Part shown: piece after piece, positions 41,283-50,668 of the stretch
Numbering within the stretch: the first letter of the stretch is position 1
How the letters are laid out: each line of letters opens with the position of its first letter
Assembly: GCA_902779075.1 (NCBI GenBank)
Contig: CACZAK010000007.1
Location: 1-64,000 of the forward strand
DNA from: an uncultured bacterium
GTDB lineage: Bacteria > Verrucomicrobiota > Kiritimatiellia > RFP12 > UBA1067
Length of the DNA stretch: 64,000 nucleotides
Direction: 5' to 3'
Notes under the pieces: generated by a model
What the model saw: the letters and a program-made list of their open reading frames with translations, nothing else
Told to the model about the DNA's origin: nothing
Database searches by the model: none
Position numbers and translations under genes: made by a program

Positions 41283-43736
41283 TCAACTGTCTCGGATGTC
41301 GACCTGGAGCGTCGCCTTGAGCGCGTCCGTGATCTTCGCGAACGCGCGGTTTACCTCGTCGTCCGTCAGGGTGCGGTCTGCGGCCCTGAACGCGAGCGAG
41401 TAGGCGAACGAACGGCGGTCCTTGCCGATGTCCTTGGACGAGAAGATATCAAAAAGCCGGATGTCCGTCAACTCCGGCGGCGCGGCCTTGCGGATGCACG
41501 CGACCACATGTTCGTGCGTGACGCCCGCGCCCGCGACGAACGCGACGTCGCGCTTGACCATCGGGAACGCCGGCACGGCGCACACCTTGGCGACGGCGTC
41601 CACGCGCTTCAGGAGCGGCGCGAGGTCGAGCTCGGCCAGCGCCATCTGCGTGGTGAGGCGGAACGGGTGGCGCAGCTTCGCGGAAAGCACGCCCAGCACG
41701 CCGGCAGGGCGTCCGTTGATGCGAATCTCCAGCGCCGCACCCGGTGCGAAGGCCGGATGGTCGGCGGACTTGAACTCGATCTTGCCCACATGTACGCGGC
41801 GCGCAAGCGTCTCGACGGCGCCCTTCATCCAGAGGAGCGCTTCCTCCGCGCTCACGGCGCGGCGGCAGTCAAGCGCGGAACGGCCCACGGGACCCGCGAA
41901 GCCGAGCGCAAGACGCTCGCACTCGAACGGCTTGCCGTCCTTGTCCTTGCCGAACACGCGGCCCATCTCGAAAAGTTCGGGCTGGTCCACCTGATGCGTT
42001 GCGTTGCGTCCGAGCGACCCCATCAGCTGCGGCAGAAGCGAATCGCGCAGCACGCCGTATTCGGCGGAGACGGGATCGGGCAGCGCAAGACGCTGCGCCT
42101 GCGTCTCCGGACGCGCGTCGAACGCATCGAGTTCACCCTGCGAGAGGAACGAGTAGTGCATCGCCTCGGAGAAGCCGAGCGCCAGACACGTGGCACGCAC
42201 TTTCTCCTTCGCGCGGAACGGCGCGTCGGAGAGCGGCGACACGCTCGGTGCGGACGGCATCGTGTCGGGGATGTTGTCCAACCCGTAGACGCGCGCGATC
42301 TCTTCCACGAGGTCGGCCTCGAGCTGGATGTCCCAGCGCCAGGACGGCACGCCGAACGTGGCGGTCTTGGCGGCTGCGTAGAGCTTGCCCGGTGCGTCGT
42401 CGCGGCAGGTGAAGCCGAGGTTCTTCAGGATCACGACCATCGCGTCGTTGCCGACCGGAATGCCGATCAGCGCACGCGCGCGGTCGAAGTTGATTGTCAC
42501 GTCGGCATTCAGTGGCTTTTCGCGGTTATCCACGTCCACCACGCCCTTCGCGACCACCGCCTCGCCGTACTTCTGCAGGAGGTGCGCCGCGCGGCGGCTC
42601 GCCCAGTCGGCAAGGTCCTTGTCGACGCCGCGGATGTAACGGTAGCTGGACTCCGTCGCAAGACCGAGCTTCGTGGCGGTGTACTTCGTGGAAGTCGGCT
42701 CGAAGAGCGCGGATTCCAGCAACACGTGGTCGGTGCCGGCGGCGATTTCGCTGCCTTCGCCACCCATCACGCCCGCGACGGCGCTTGGCTTTTCGGCGTC
42801 GCAGATGAGGAGCATCGACTCGTCGAGGTCGCGGTCCTTGCCGTCGAGCGTGCGGATATTCTCGCCGGGACGCGCATCGCGCACGACGATCGTCTTGCCC
42901 GCGAGCGTGCGGTAGTCGAACGCGTGCATCGGCTGGCCGCACTCGAGCATCACGTAGTTCGTCACGTCCACGAGGTGGCCGAGCGACCGGACGCCACACG
43001 CTTCGAGGCGCTTGGCCATGAAATCAGGAGACGGACCGTCCTTGACGGACGTGATCACGCGCGCCGTGTAGCGCGGACAGCGCACCGCGTCCTCCACGAC
43101 CACCTTCACCTCGTCGTTCACGTCGGTAGCGGATTCCGTGAAGTCGACGGACGGCATCTTGAGCGGACGCCCCAGGATCGCGGAGAACTCGCGCGCGAGG
43201 CCGATCACGCTCAGCGCGTCGGGACGGTTCCAGGTAACTTCAATGTCAAAGACCGTCTCGGGCTTTTCGCAGCCCACCACGTCGCGCACGAACGCGCCGA
43301 CGGGCGTCTCGGGCGGAAGCTCCATGATGCCCGCATGGTCGCCGCCTGGAAGCGCAAGCTCTTTCGAGCTGCAGAGCATGCCGAACGACTCCACGCCGCG
43401 CAGCTTGCCCTTCTTGATCTTGAACCCGCCGTCTGGCACGACTGCGCCGATCTTCGCAAGCGCGGTCTTGAGTCCCGTGCGGCAGTTCGGCGCGCCGCAC
43501 ACGATCTGCAGCGTCTCCTTACCGTCCGTGACCGTGGTCTTGTGGAGGTGCGTTCCTTCGATCACCTCGCAGGTGAGCACTTCGGCGACGACGAAGAAAT
43601 CGGAAAGCGGTTCCGGTCCGGACGTCTCGATCGCCTCAACCTGGAGGCCGCTGCGCGTGAGGCGCTCGGCCAGGTCGGCAGGCGGGATGTCGGAGACGTC
43701 AACGTATTCATTCAGCCAACTGAGCGGCAGTTTCAT
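41283..43736 (-). CDS. pheT: phenylalanyl-tRNA synthetase beta subunit
   Basis: 817 residues, full length. MKLPLSWLNEYVDVSDIPPADLAERL is the standard opening. The tRNA-binding EMAP-like domain is residues 40-150 (VTDGKETLQIVCGAPNC, LRGVESFGMLCS). B3/B4 and B5 follow (HAFDYRTLAGKTI), with the synthetase-like core (RWDIQLEADLVEEIARVYG) and the C-terminal anticodon-binding FDX-ACB domain (FPMVKRDVAFVAGAGVTHEH). It forms the alpha2-beta2 enzyme with PheS, which is not in the window. It overlaps the end of the preceding gene by 29 bases. Confidence 0.95.
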   Translation of the reverse strand: MKLPLSWLNEYVDVSDIPPADLAERLTRSGLQVEAIETSGPEPLSDFFVVAEVLTCEVIEGTHLHKTTVTDGKETLQIVCGAPNCRTGLKTALAKIGAVVPDGGFKIKKGKLRGVESFGMLCSSKELALPGGDHAGIMELPPETPVGAFVRDVVGCEKPETVFDIEVTWNRPDALSVIGLAREFSAILGRPLKMPSVDFTESATDVNDEVKVVVEDAVRCPRYTARVITSVKDGPSPDFMAKRLEACGVRSLGHLVDVTNYVMLECGQPMHAFDYRTLAGKTIVVRDARPGENIRTLDGKDRDLDESMLLICDAEKPSAVAGVMGGEGSEIAAGTDHVLLESALFEPTSTKYTATKLGLATESSYRYIRGVDKDLADWASRRAAHLLQKYGEAVVAKGVVDVDNREKPLNADVTINFDRARALIGIPVGNDAMVVILKNLGFTCRDDAPGKLYAAAKTATFGVPSWRWDIQLEADLVEEIARVYGLDNIPDTMPSAPSVSPLSDAPFRAKEKVRATCLALGFSEAMHYSFLSQGELDAFDARPETQAQRLALPDPVSAEYGVLRDSLLPQLMGSLGRNATHQVDQPELFEMGRVFGKDKDGKPFECERLALGFAGPVGRSALDCRRAVSAEEALLWMKGAVETLARRVHVGKIEFKSADHPAFAPGAALEIRINGRPAGVLGVLSAKLRHPFRLTTQMALAELDLAPLLKRVDAVAKVCAVPAFPMVKRDVAFVAGAGVTHEHVVACIRKAAPPELTDIRLFDIFSSKDIGKDRRSFAYSLAFRAADRTLTDDEVNRAFAKITDALKATLQVDIRDS

Positions 43737-45393
43737 CTTGCTTCACTTCTTCTTTGGGTTCTTCGGCAATGGGGGCGGGGGTGGGGGCGGGGGCGGCGGG
43801 CGGGTCGCCCGCCGCGTCATTTGCGGACGGGACGTCCGCCACCCCGACTGCAGGGGCGTCCGCCACGTCATTTTGCGGGGCAGGGGCGGCCGCTGGCTCT
43901 GTTGTTGGAGCGGGGGCGGGCTCTGCTGTAGGGGCAGGTGCCGCGTCTTTTGCGGGGGTAGCGCCCTTCGGCTGGCGGTAGAGAGGATGTTCCGCGGGGG
44001 CCGTGAGCGCGCCGTTCGCGTAGGCCACCACATAACCCTTTTCAATGAGCCATGTGAGGTGTGCGCGTATCTCGGCGGCCTTCGTCTTGTCTTCGCCAGC
44101 GAGGGCGGTGAGGAGTGCCGCCTGAGTCGAGCAGGGATTCGACTCCACGTAGTTGACGATTGCGGTCAACTCGGCGATGGCGTGTGACGTATCGAGCTTC
44201 GTCGGCTGCGCGGCGCTCACGAATTCAGGACCGCGCGGATCGTTCGCGCGGAAGAACGCGAGCTTGCGGTGGTGGAAGGCCCCGCGCAGCGCGTAGAACA
44301 GCGACGCCGGGAAGCGCTTCTCGCGCTGGAGCGCGTCGCGGCAGGCGTAGAGCAGCGGCTTCGACGACGTCTTCAGCGCCACGTCGGCCGTCATGTCCAC
44401 GCTCTTCGGCGCGGTGAGCAGACTCGGCGCGATCATGCTGCGAAACTCGCGCTCGGCGACCTCGCGTTCCACGGCGGGGGCATCCGGCTCGCCCTTCTTC
44501 TTGTAGACCGTCTTCTTCGTGGCGGACGCGCGCCACTGCTCGATCACGTCGGAGTCGCGTACCATTTCGATGCGGGCACGGTACGCCTGCTCGCTCATGT
44601 CCGGAAAGTGCGTGCGCAGCATCTCGCGGATGCGCGCGTCGTAGCCGTGCAGGTTCGGCGGACCAAGCAGCTCGCCGGTGAGACCGCACTTCGCCACGCA
44701 CGTGAACGCGCCCTTCGGCGGATCGCACGTGACTTCCTCGGCGACGTAGTAGTCGGTGATGTGGGCGGCGAGGACATGCGCGAGGAGCTCCTCCTCGGAA
44801 AACGTGACAACCCCGCACGCCTTGCACTGGTGGAAATGGAGGTCGGCCGGCGCTTCGCCCGCGTTCGGCTTCTTCGGGCTGATTCGCAGGATACACGCCT
44901 CGGGATGGTCGAGGAAGAAATAGGCGAGCTGCTTGAGCGGATAGGCGAGGTGCGTGGCCTTGATCTTGTTGATGATCGTGCCAATGTCCTTCGGCGCAGG
45001 GAGGATGCGCACGTCGGCGTCGAGCGGCGCGATGAACTCGCGGCGCGGGCCGCCGAAGCGCGGACGATCCCCGTCGCGGCGCGAACCGTTGAAGCGGGGA
45101 CGGTCGCCGTCCTCGCGGCGCGGCGGACGGTCACCGTCCCGGCGCGGGCCGTTGAAGCGCGGACGGTCGCCCTCTTCGCGACGCGGGCCCTTGAAGCGCG
45201 GACGATCCCCGTCATCGCGGCGCGGGCGGTCGCCGTCGCGTCGCGGCGCGCGTTCCTCGCGGCCCTCAAAATGGGCGTAGCGCGACTTGTCGTCGGGCTT
45301 GCCCTTCGCCCAGTCGGGGGTGAAGTCAAAGGAGCCAAGACCGCTGAGATCGAGCGCGCCTTCCGGTTCCTGTTCTTTATTTTCGTCTGCCAT
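43708..45393 (-). CDS. conserved protein with basic DGDRPRF repeats and Ala/Pro tail
   Basis: About 561 residues. After an acidic start (MADENKEQEPEGALDLSG) residues 40-120 are arginine-rich repeats of the type RRDGDRPRF and GPRREEGDRPRFNG, like disordered RNA-binding tails. The middle (125-440) is globular with CX2C and HxxxxH elements that could bind zinc (LHFHQCKACGVVTF, LAHVLAAH). The last 90 residues are Ala/Pro/Glu-rich. A possible winged-helix block is TKAAEIRAHLTWLIEKGYVV. It probably binds nucleic acid. I cannot name the family. Overlaps pheT. Confidence 0.72.
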   Translation of the reverse strand: MADENKEQEPEGALDLSGLGSFDFTPDWAKGKPDDKSRYAHFEGREERAPRRDGDRPRRDDGDRPRFKGPRREEGDRPRFNGPRRDGDRPPRREDGDRPRFNGSRRDGDRPRFGGPRREFIAPLDADVRILPAPKDIGTIINKIKATHLAYPLKQLAYFFLDHPEACILRISPKKPNAGEAPADLHFHQCKACGVVTFSEEELLAHVLAAHITDYYVAEEVTCDPPKGAFTCVAKCGLTGELLGPPNLHGYDARIREMLRTHFPDMSEQAYRARIEMVRDSDVIEQWRASATKKTVYKKKGEPDAPAVEREVAEREFRSMIAPSLLTAPKSVDMTADVALKTSSKPLLYACRDALQREKRFPASLFYALRGAFHHRKLAFFRANDPRGPEFVSAAQPTKLDTSHAIAELTAIVNYVESNPCSTQAALLTALAGEDKTKAAEIRAHLTWLIEKGYVVAYANGALTAPAEHPLYRQPKGATPAKDAAPAPTAEPAPAPTTEPAAAPAPQNDVADAPAVGVADVPSANDAAGDPPAAPAPTPAPIAEEPKEEVKQDETAAQLAE

Positions 45394-45433
45394 CTTCGTG
45401 CCTTTCGGGAATCCCGTCAAGTTTTGATGTGAA

Positions 45434-45462
45434 ATTATCCGCTTTTAGCCGCCGAATGTCAA
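45434..45462 (-). promoter_or_regulatory. promoter of basic-repeat gene and pheT
   Basis: Consensus -35 TTGACA (45457-45462), 17 bases, -10 GATAAT (45434-45439). Confidence 0.8.
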
Positions 45463-45472
45463 TCCCAAACGG

Positions 45473-46414
45473 TTATTCGGACAAAGGAATCTTCTCCACC
45501 GTGGTACCGCGCCAGTTGCAGACGTAGAGACTGCCCCTCCACGCGCACGGCTCGCACGGGCTCTTGAAGCCGCCCTTCTTCACGACCTCGACCTTGCCGG
45601 CGGTCGTCACCTTCACCGCCGCGTCGCCGAACATGTCGGCGATGTAGAGGTTGTCCTTCCCGTCGAAGCAGAGACCGTCCGGCGTCTTCACGCCCGCCGA
45701 AGCCGGCACGAACACCTCGCTCTTCGCGACGCGCCCGTCCGCGCCGAGCGTGAGCTTCCAGACGTGTCCGTCGCCGTAGTTGCCCGTGTAGACCGCGCCC
45801 TTCGAGTCGATCGCGACGCCGTTAAGCCCGCCGCGAATCTTCTTGTTGCGCGTGACGTCCGAGAACACGCACTGCGGATCCGCCGGCGTGTTCGCCGGGC
45901 GCATGTTGCGGTCGGTCGCCTTGAACATGTAGAGTCCGCTCGACGCCGCGCCGTCGCCGCGCTTCACGCCCGGCATGAACGCCTGCGTCACGTAGATGCG
46001 CCCGTTCAGGTATTTGACGCCGTTCGCGTTGGCAAGGCCCTCGGCGACGGTTTCGAAGGAGACGGGGCGGTCGTTCTCGATCTTCACGCGGAGGATGCGT
46101 CCGAGGCCCGCCTTCTGGCAGTCGCACACGAACATCTCGTCCTTTTCGCCGAAGCACACGCCCATCGGCTGGGAATAACCCGATTCCTTCAGCGCCGGCA
46201 CCTCGAACCACTTGACCGGTTCCGCGCCGGGCTTCTCGATGCGGTAGAACGCACCGGGCTTGTCGTGCTTCGTGTTCGGCGCGGCGATCACGAGGCGTCC
46301 CTGCGGGTCGATGACCATGCCGTCGGGCGTCGTGCAGCCGGGCGGCATCTGGATGGTCTCGGCACCGGCGGCGACGGCCAGGGAGAGAAGAAATGCGGTA
46401 GTTGCTTTTTTCAT
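45473..46414 (-). CDS. secreted SMP-30/gluconolactonase-like beta-propeller
   Basis: 313 residues. Signal peptide residues 1-18 (KKATTAFLLSLAVAAGAE). Propeller blades show the repeated pattern GLANANGVKYLNGRIYVT, GGLNGVAIDSKGAVYTGNYG and VKTPDGLCFDGKDNLYIADM. Family members are lactonases or ligand-binding propellers; without a structure the substrate is open. The start follows a GAAAGGAA ribosome site, 12 bases after the GH13 stop, so the two secreted proteins are probably made together. Confidence 0.8.
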   Translation of the reverse strand: MKKATTAFLLSLAVAAGAETIQMPPGCTTPDGMVIDPQGRLVIAAPNTKHDKPGAFYRIEKPGAEPVKWFEVPALKESGYSQPMGVCFGEKDEMFVCDCQKAGLGRILRVKIENDRPVSFETVAEGLANANGVKYLNGRIYVTQAFMPGVKRGDGAASSGLYMFKATDRNMRPANTPADPQCVFSDVTRNKKIRGGLNGVAIDSKGAVYTGNYGDGHVWKLTLGADGRVAKSEVFVPASAGVKTPDGLCFDGKDNLYIADMFGDAAVKVTTAGKVEVVKKGGFKSPCEPCAWRGSLYVCNWRGTTVEKIPLSE

Positions 46415-46426
46415 GTCTGGTTCCTT

Positions 46427-47857
46427 TCAAAGTTCAATGGCCACGAAGCCGTAGGGGGCGAGACTGACGACGCCGCGCGCGTCGGCCGTGAAGCCCTCCG
46501 CGAGCATCGGTGCCTTCTTCGGGTCGATCTTCACGCCGCTTTCCGGACCGAACGGCGTAAACGACATCGGCTTCGGGGTGAGGTTCGCCGTCACGAACAC
46601 GGCCTTGTTGCCGAGCCGACGCACAAACGCGATCGCGCCCGCCTTCTCGCCCGCCGTCACCCACTCCTGCGAGCCGTCGGCGAACACCTTATTTTCGTGG
46701 CGCAGCTTCGAAAGCGCGCGGATGAGCGCGAGGCGCTTTTGTCCGGCAGGCTGGAGCGCGCGCGCCCAGTCGACGGTCTTGCGCGCGCGGCCGACGTCCT
46801 CGACGGGGGCGAAGAACGTGTTGAGCGAGTTGTCGGCGATTTCGTTGCCGTTGAAGACGAGCGGCAAACCGCGCCGGAGGAACGTGAGCACGAACGCCGC
46901 GTTGCCGGCCTCCACGGGATTGACGCGGTCGAAGCGGTTCTCCCAGTCGTCGGCGGCCGTGTCGTGGTTGTCCATGAAACAGAACATCAGCGCGTCCTTC
47001 GGAATCTTCGCCTCGTACGCGCGAACGCCCGGCATCTTCTGGTCGAGCGTCTTGTTCTTCGCGGTCACCTGTCCGTGCAGGGACGGCGTGAGGAAGTTGC
47101 GGATCGAGAAGCTCCACGGCCAGGCATAGCAGGCGTCGAACGCCTTTTTCAGCCATTCGGGATTCGTGCCCTCGTTGATCATCACGAGATCTGGCTTCAC
47201 TTTCTGGCACGTGGACACCGCCTCCACCCAGAAGTCGATCGGCACGGCGTCGCCCACGTCACAGCGGAAGCCGTCGCAGCCGAGGCTGATCCAGTGGAGC
47301 ATCGAGTCGATCAGGTACTTGCGCACGTCCTTCGAGGCGAAGTTGACGTACGGAAAATGCCACCGCGTCGTGCGCACAGAGCCATCCGCGTTCTTCTGGA
47401 AGGCGTCGGGGAACATGTCCTTCATCACGTTGTTCGGGCCGCAGTGAAGGTAAACGAGGTCCATGTACACCTTCATGCCGAGCGCGTGCGCCTTGTCGTT
47501 GAAGGCCTTGAAGTCGGCGTCGCCGCCGTATTCGGAGTCGATCTTGTCGTAGTTCGAGATGCGGTACGGGTTCTTGGGCGTGACGAAGCCGCTCTTCTTC
47601 TGGCGCATGCTCCAGCCCGACTTGTCCATGTCGCGGTCCATCTCCACGAACGGACACAGGTACACCACGTCGATGCCCGCCGACCGCACGTGCTCCAGCA
47701 TCGCCGTCGCGGCCTTGAAGGTACCGTCGCGCGTGAAGTTGCGCAACACAATCTGGTAGACAACCGCGCTCTTCAGGTACTCCGGCGTCGGACGCATCGC
47801 GCCCATCGCCAGGCCCGCCGCAAGACACGCCGCCGCGCTGCACAGGATTCGCTTCAT
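46427..47857 (-). CDS. secreted GH13 alpha-amylase family protein
   Basis: 476 residues with a signal peptide (KRILCSAAACLAAGLAMGA). GH13 regions are visible: VVYLCPFVE, YMDLVYLHCG, the nucleophile region GCDGFRCDVGDAVP (second Asp, near residue 198), the acid/base Glu in MINEGTNPEW (near 228), and the transition-state Asp in CFMDNHD. A C-terminal beta domain ends the protein. It acts on an alpha-glucan outside the cytoplasm. The usual DxxxNH in region I is changed to DLVYLHCG, so the specificity is uncertain. Confidence 0.87.
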   Translation of the reverse strand: MKRILCSAAACLAAGLAMGAMRPTPEYLKSAVVYQIVLRNFTRDGTFKAATAMLEHVRSAGIDVVYLCPFVEMDRDMDKSGWSMRQKKSGFVTPKNPYRISNYDKIDSEYGGDADFKAFNDKAHALGMKVYMDLVYLHCGPNNVMKDMFPDAFQKNADGSVRTTRWHFPYVNFASKDVRKYLIDSMLHWISLGCDGFRCDVGDAVPIDFWVEAVSTCQKVKPDLVMINEGTNPEWLKKAFDACYAWPWSFSIRNFLTPSLHGQVTAKNKTLDQKMPGVRAYEAKIPKDALMFCFMDNHDTAADDWENRFDRVNPVEAGNAAFVLTFLRRGLPLVFNGNEIADNSLNTFFAPVEDVGRARKTVDWARALQPAGQKRLALIRALSKLRHENKVFADGSQEWVTAGEKAGAIAFVRRLGNKAVFVTANLTPKPMSFTPFGPESGVKIDPKKAPMLAEGFTADARGVVSLAPYGFVAIEL

Positions 47858-47952
47858 GTTTTCTCCAAGACTCGCTCAATCACCTCTTCCGCGACGCCGA
47901 CAGGGCAAGCCATCCAGCTTGCTGCCACCTGCGGCCAACCGTTCCGCGACAA

Positions 47953-47974
47953 GAGGGGACAGACCCCGTTATTT
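47953..47974. repeat. small palindromic motif GGGG-ACAGA-CCCC
   Basis: AGGGGACAGACCCCGTTATT in the gap between GH13 and the AAA/PD-(D/E)XK gene. It resembles short dispersed motifs seen in many genomes; single copy here. Confidence 0.4.
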
Positions 47975-48047
47975 TACCATTTCAGACGGCGTTCCGCAAG
48001 CCACGATGCCATTTTACGCTTTACAAGAAGACAACGGTAGACCAGAT

Positions 48048-49670
48048 TTACGCCGGTTCGACGATGGGCATGTCGATGTTGCGTTTCTTCGGGTTGAAGT
48101 TGATGCCGATGAGCGTGACGGGGCGCTTGCCGCCGATCCACTTGTCGGCATAGCCGCGTTCGCGAATCTGCCTGATCGCCGCCTTCGCGCTCTTGCGGTA
48201 CTTGAACTCGAACACGAACACATTGGCCGGGGTCTCAATTACCGCGTCGGCGTAGCCGAAGATAGATGCCACCTCGGGCTGCGGGTTTGCACCTGTCATG
48301 GACGTGAACAGCTGGAAATACCGCTTCGCCTCTGCCTCGTCCTTGATATGCCAATCAACCGGGATGGAGGCGTACAGTCCAAAAAGAGATTCGTAGAGAT
48401 AGCCCTTCCAGTCGCCGGACGCGATCTGGCGTTTTGCCCGGTCCACAAGCGGATTGAAGGAGCCCTCCCTCATGCCCATCACCTGCGAGAGATATCCGCG
48501 CTTCAAGGCATCGCGCACCTCGAGGTTCGGCGGCGCGAGGACATAAGATTCGCTTTGGGTTATCTGTCCATCGGGTTCCCTGGGCGGCGGAATCACGTTC
48601 TTGATCGTGAGGTAACCGCCCTGGTAGAGCAGGGCCTCCATCGGCAGCGTCTCCGCGTCGCACACGTCGAGCGTCATGGCGTCCGCCGGCACGTTCTCAA
48701 GGTCGCCCGGCATCTTGCCGGCCTTCGCAATGCGGTTGATGATGAGCGTCGCCCTGCCGGTTGTCTCCCAATAGCCTTTCAGCTCTCCATCCTTGAACGC
48801 ACGGCCCAGGGAGACGGGATTGCAGACGCGGTTCTCATTCCTCGGGGAAAAACGATAGCCGTCATACCATGACAGGATCGCGGCCTTCGCGGCGGCAAAG
48901 TCCATTCCGCTTTTCTCGCCGAACGCCTCGACGTTCTCGCGGAGCGGCCCGTCAAGTTCCTCCGGCGAGTAACCGAGGAGCGTGGCGTACTCCGCAAACG
49001 AGGAAATGTCCGTGAGGTGGTTGAGCCCTGAGAACACGGAGAGCTTCGTCAGTTTCGTGACGCCCGTCATCAGGAGGAAGCGGATCGATTCCGAACTGAA
49101 TTTCAGCTTCTCGTAGAAATCATGGAGCAGGTTGCGAACGCGCTTCAGCGTTTTGATGTCGTCGAGAAAGGCAGCGACCGGTTCGTCGTATTCATCGATG
49201 AGAATGACGATCTTCCTTGTCGGCGACTGCCTGGCCGCCGCGAGGATGAACTTCTTGAACTTACCCGGAATCGTGCCTTTTTCTGGGACGGGGATGCCCG
49301 CCTGCTGGAACAGGTCTTCGACAAGTTCACCCAGCTGCTCCTTGACCTCTTCGTAATTTTCGCCGGTCACGTCGCCCATCGTGAAGCTGTACACGGGCGT
49401 CGGCTGCTTCCATCCTTCCCACGGCAGTTTGTCGATGGCGAGGCCCTTGAAGAGGTCGCGCCGTCCCTCGAACATCGCCTTCAACGTGGAGAGCATCAGG
49501 GACTTGCCGAACCTGCGAGGGCGCGAGATGAACAGCTGCTGGTCCGCGTCGTTGCAAAGTTCATAGAGCAGGTCCGTCTTGTCGACGTACTTCCCCTTCT
49601 TGCTCGTGACCAGCGTCTCGAAGTCGCACACACCGGTCGTAGGGACTTTTATGGTCTTCTTCTTCGGCAT
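48048..49670 (-). CDS. AAA-ATPase-like / PD-(D/E)XK nuclease-like protein
   Basis: 540 residues, paralogue of 2166-3884. It opens with the family phrase VCDFETLVTSKKGKYVDKT, Walker A is SRPRRFGKSLM, and Walker B is IVILIDEYDEPV. The nuclease-like end has SIFGYADAVIETPANVFVFEFK, with the Asp and the ExK in place. -10 TAGAAT (49677-49682) lies six bases before the ATG, with -35 TTGCCT 17 bases upstream, so the mRNA should start at or next to the start codon. Confidence 0.87.
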   Translation of the reverse strand: MPKKKTIKVPTTGVCDFETLVTSKKGKYVDKTDLLYELCNDADQQLFISRPRRFGKSLMLSTLKAMFEGRRDLFKGLAIDKLPWEGWKQPTPVYSFTMGDVTGENYEEVKEQLGELVEDLFQQAGIPVPEKGTIPGKFKKFILAAARQSPTRKIVILIDEYDEPVAAFLDDIKTLKRVRNLLHDFYEKLKFSSESIRFLLMTGVTKLTKLSVFSGLNHLTDISSFAEYATLLGYSPEELDGPLRENVEAFGEKSGMDFAAAKAAILSWYDGYRFSPRNENRVCNPVSLGRAFKDGELKGYWETTGRATLIINRIAKAGKMPGDLENVPADAMTLDVCDAETLPMEALLYQGGYLTIKNVIPPPREPDGQITQSESYVLAPPNLEVRDALKRGYLSQVMGMREGSFNPLVDRAKRQIASGDWKGYLYESLFGLYASIPVDWHIKDEAEAKRYFQLFTSMTGANPQPEVASIFGYADAVIETPANVFVFEFKYRKSAKAAIRQIRERGYADKWIGGKRPVTLIGINFNPKKRNIDMPIVEPA

Positions 49671-49676
49671 GACGCT

Positions 49677-49705
49677 ATTCTACCAAAAAAAACGCCGTGA
49701 GGCAA
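49677..49705 (-). promoter_or_regulatory. near-leaderless promoter
   Basis: -35 TTGCCT, 17 bases with an eight-T run and GG, -10 TAGAAT (49677-49682), ATG six bases later. Confidence 0.6.
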
Positions 49706-49785
49706 ACACTCTGCCAGTTGCAGTGACGGGGGATACACCCAGGGCACAACCACTCACCTTCTTGCTGTCATACGCTTGCCGTTCG

Positions 49786-50604
49786 TCATCCAAGGCCGCG
49801 GGCGCGCTTGATTTCATCCCATGCAGCATTGATGCGAGCCATCTGCTCATTTGCCCTTGCGATCATTTCCTCTGGCAGTCCCTGCGCGCGAAGGATGTCC
49901 GGATGGTGCTTCTTGGCCTGTGCGCGGTAGGCGCGGCGGACCTCCTCGTTAGTGGCGGAGGCACTGCATCCGAGAACGGCATAAGGATCGATGGCGCTTT
50001 GGGCTGGACGGCTGGCGCGGATTCGACGAGACCATTGTTCCGAGAAAAGCGAAGGGCGTATGCGAAGAGGCGTAACGATCATCTCGAGGATGCGGCGCTC
50101 CTCTACGGACACGGTACCGTCCGCGCAGGCGACGTCCCAGAGGATGTCGTACATCATTTCGCGGATTGCGACAGCGCGAGCAACCGATGCAAAAGACTCG
50201 GCGTAGTCAAATATCGAATGGGCGTCCGTTTTCGCCGCGTGAAAGGCCCGTATGCACAGCTCGCGGTTTGCAGGGGTAAGGCCGAGCCGCACGAAAGCCT
50301 GCTCTCCCGCCTCTATCTCCGATGCGTCAACATGGCCGTCGGCTTTTGAAAGCTTCGCCAGCATCGCGCCCACCGCAGAGAGGAACACGACCTCGCGTTC
50401 CGTAGGTGACCCATTACGCGATGCTGCACGCGACCGCATCCGTTCGCGCGCATCCTGTTCCATCCGCCGCTGCAAATTGGCTTCTTTCGCCTTAGATTCG
50501 AGCAGATCAGCGATGCCACTGCCTAGCACAGCGCCAAGAATTCCGCCTAGCGCTCCGAAACGCGAACCCAGCACATAGCCTATCGCACCACCAAACCAGC
50601 CCAT
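49786..50604 (-). CDS. DjlA-like protein: TerB-like domain plus J domain
   Basis: About 272 residues. Start MGWFGGAIGYVLGSRFGAL gives a glycine-zipper-like hydrophobic N-terminus, probably a membrane anchor. A TerB-like helical domain follows at about 70-185 (AVGAMLAKLSKADGHVDASEIE, ADGTVSVEERRIL). A J domain closes the protein (DPYAVLGCSASATNEEVRRA, HPD in KKHHPD). This order matches DjlA, a membrane-attached DnaK co-chaperone. The -10 TATAAT at 50639-50644 lies about 35 bases upstream. Confidence 0.87.
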   Translation of the reverse strand: MGWFGGAIGYVLGSRFGALGGILGAVLGSGIADLLESKAKEANLQRRMEQDARERMRSRAASRNGSPTEREVVFLSAVGAMLAKLSKADGHVDASEIEAGEQAFVRLGLTPANRELCIRAFHAAKTDAHSIFDYAESFASVARAVAIREMMYDILWDVACADGTVSVEERRILEMIVTPLRIRPSLFSEQWSRRIRASRPAQSAIDPYAVLGCSASATNEEVRRAYRAQAKKHHPDILRAQGLPEEMIARANEQMARINAAWDEIKRARGLG

Positions 50605-50638
50605 TCCTATTTCACCTTCCTTTTTTTCATCGCGGCGC

Positions 50639-50644
50639 ATTATA
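50639..50644 (-). promoter_or_regulatory. -10 box of djlA-like gene
   Basis: TATAAT after TTTTTTTGG; no clear -35. Confidence 0.5.
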
Positions 50645-50668
50645 CCAAAAAAACTCCGCCGCGTGCGG

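Noticed and set aside
41508..48040. very long plus-strand open frames opposite pheT, the SMP-30-like gene and the GH13 gene (up to about 800 codons)
   Set aside because: They are Arg/His-rich, have no family motifs and lie opposite well-supported genes. This is normal in GC-rich DNA.
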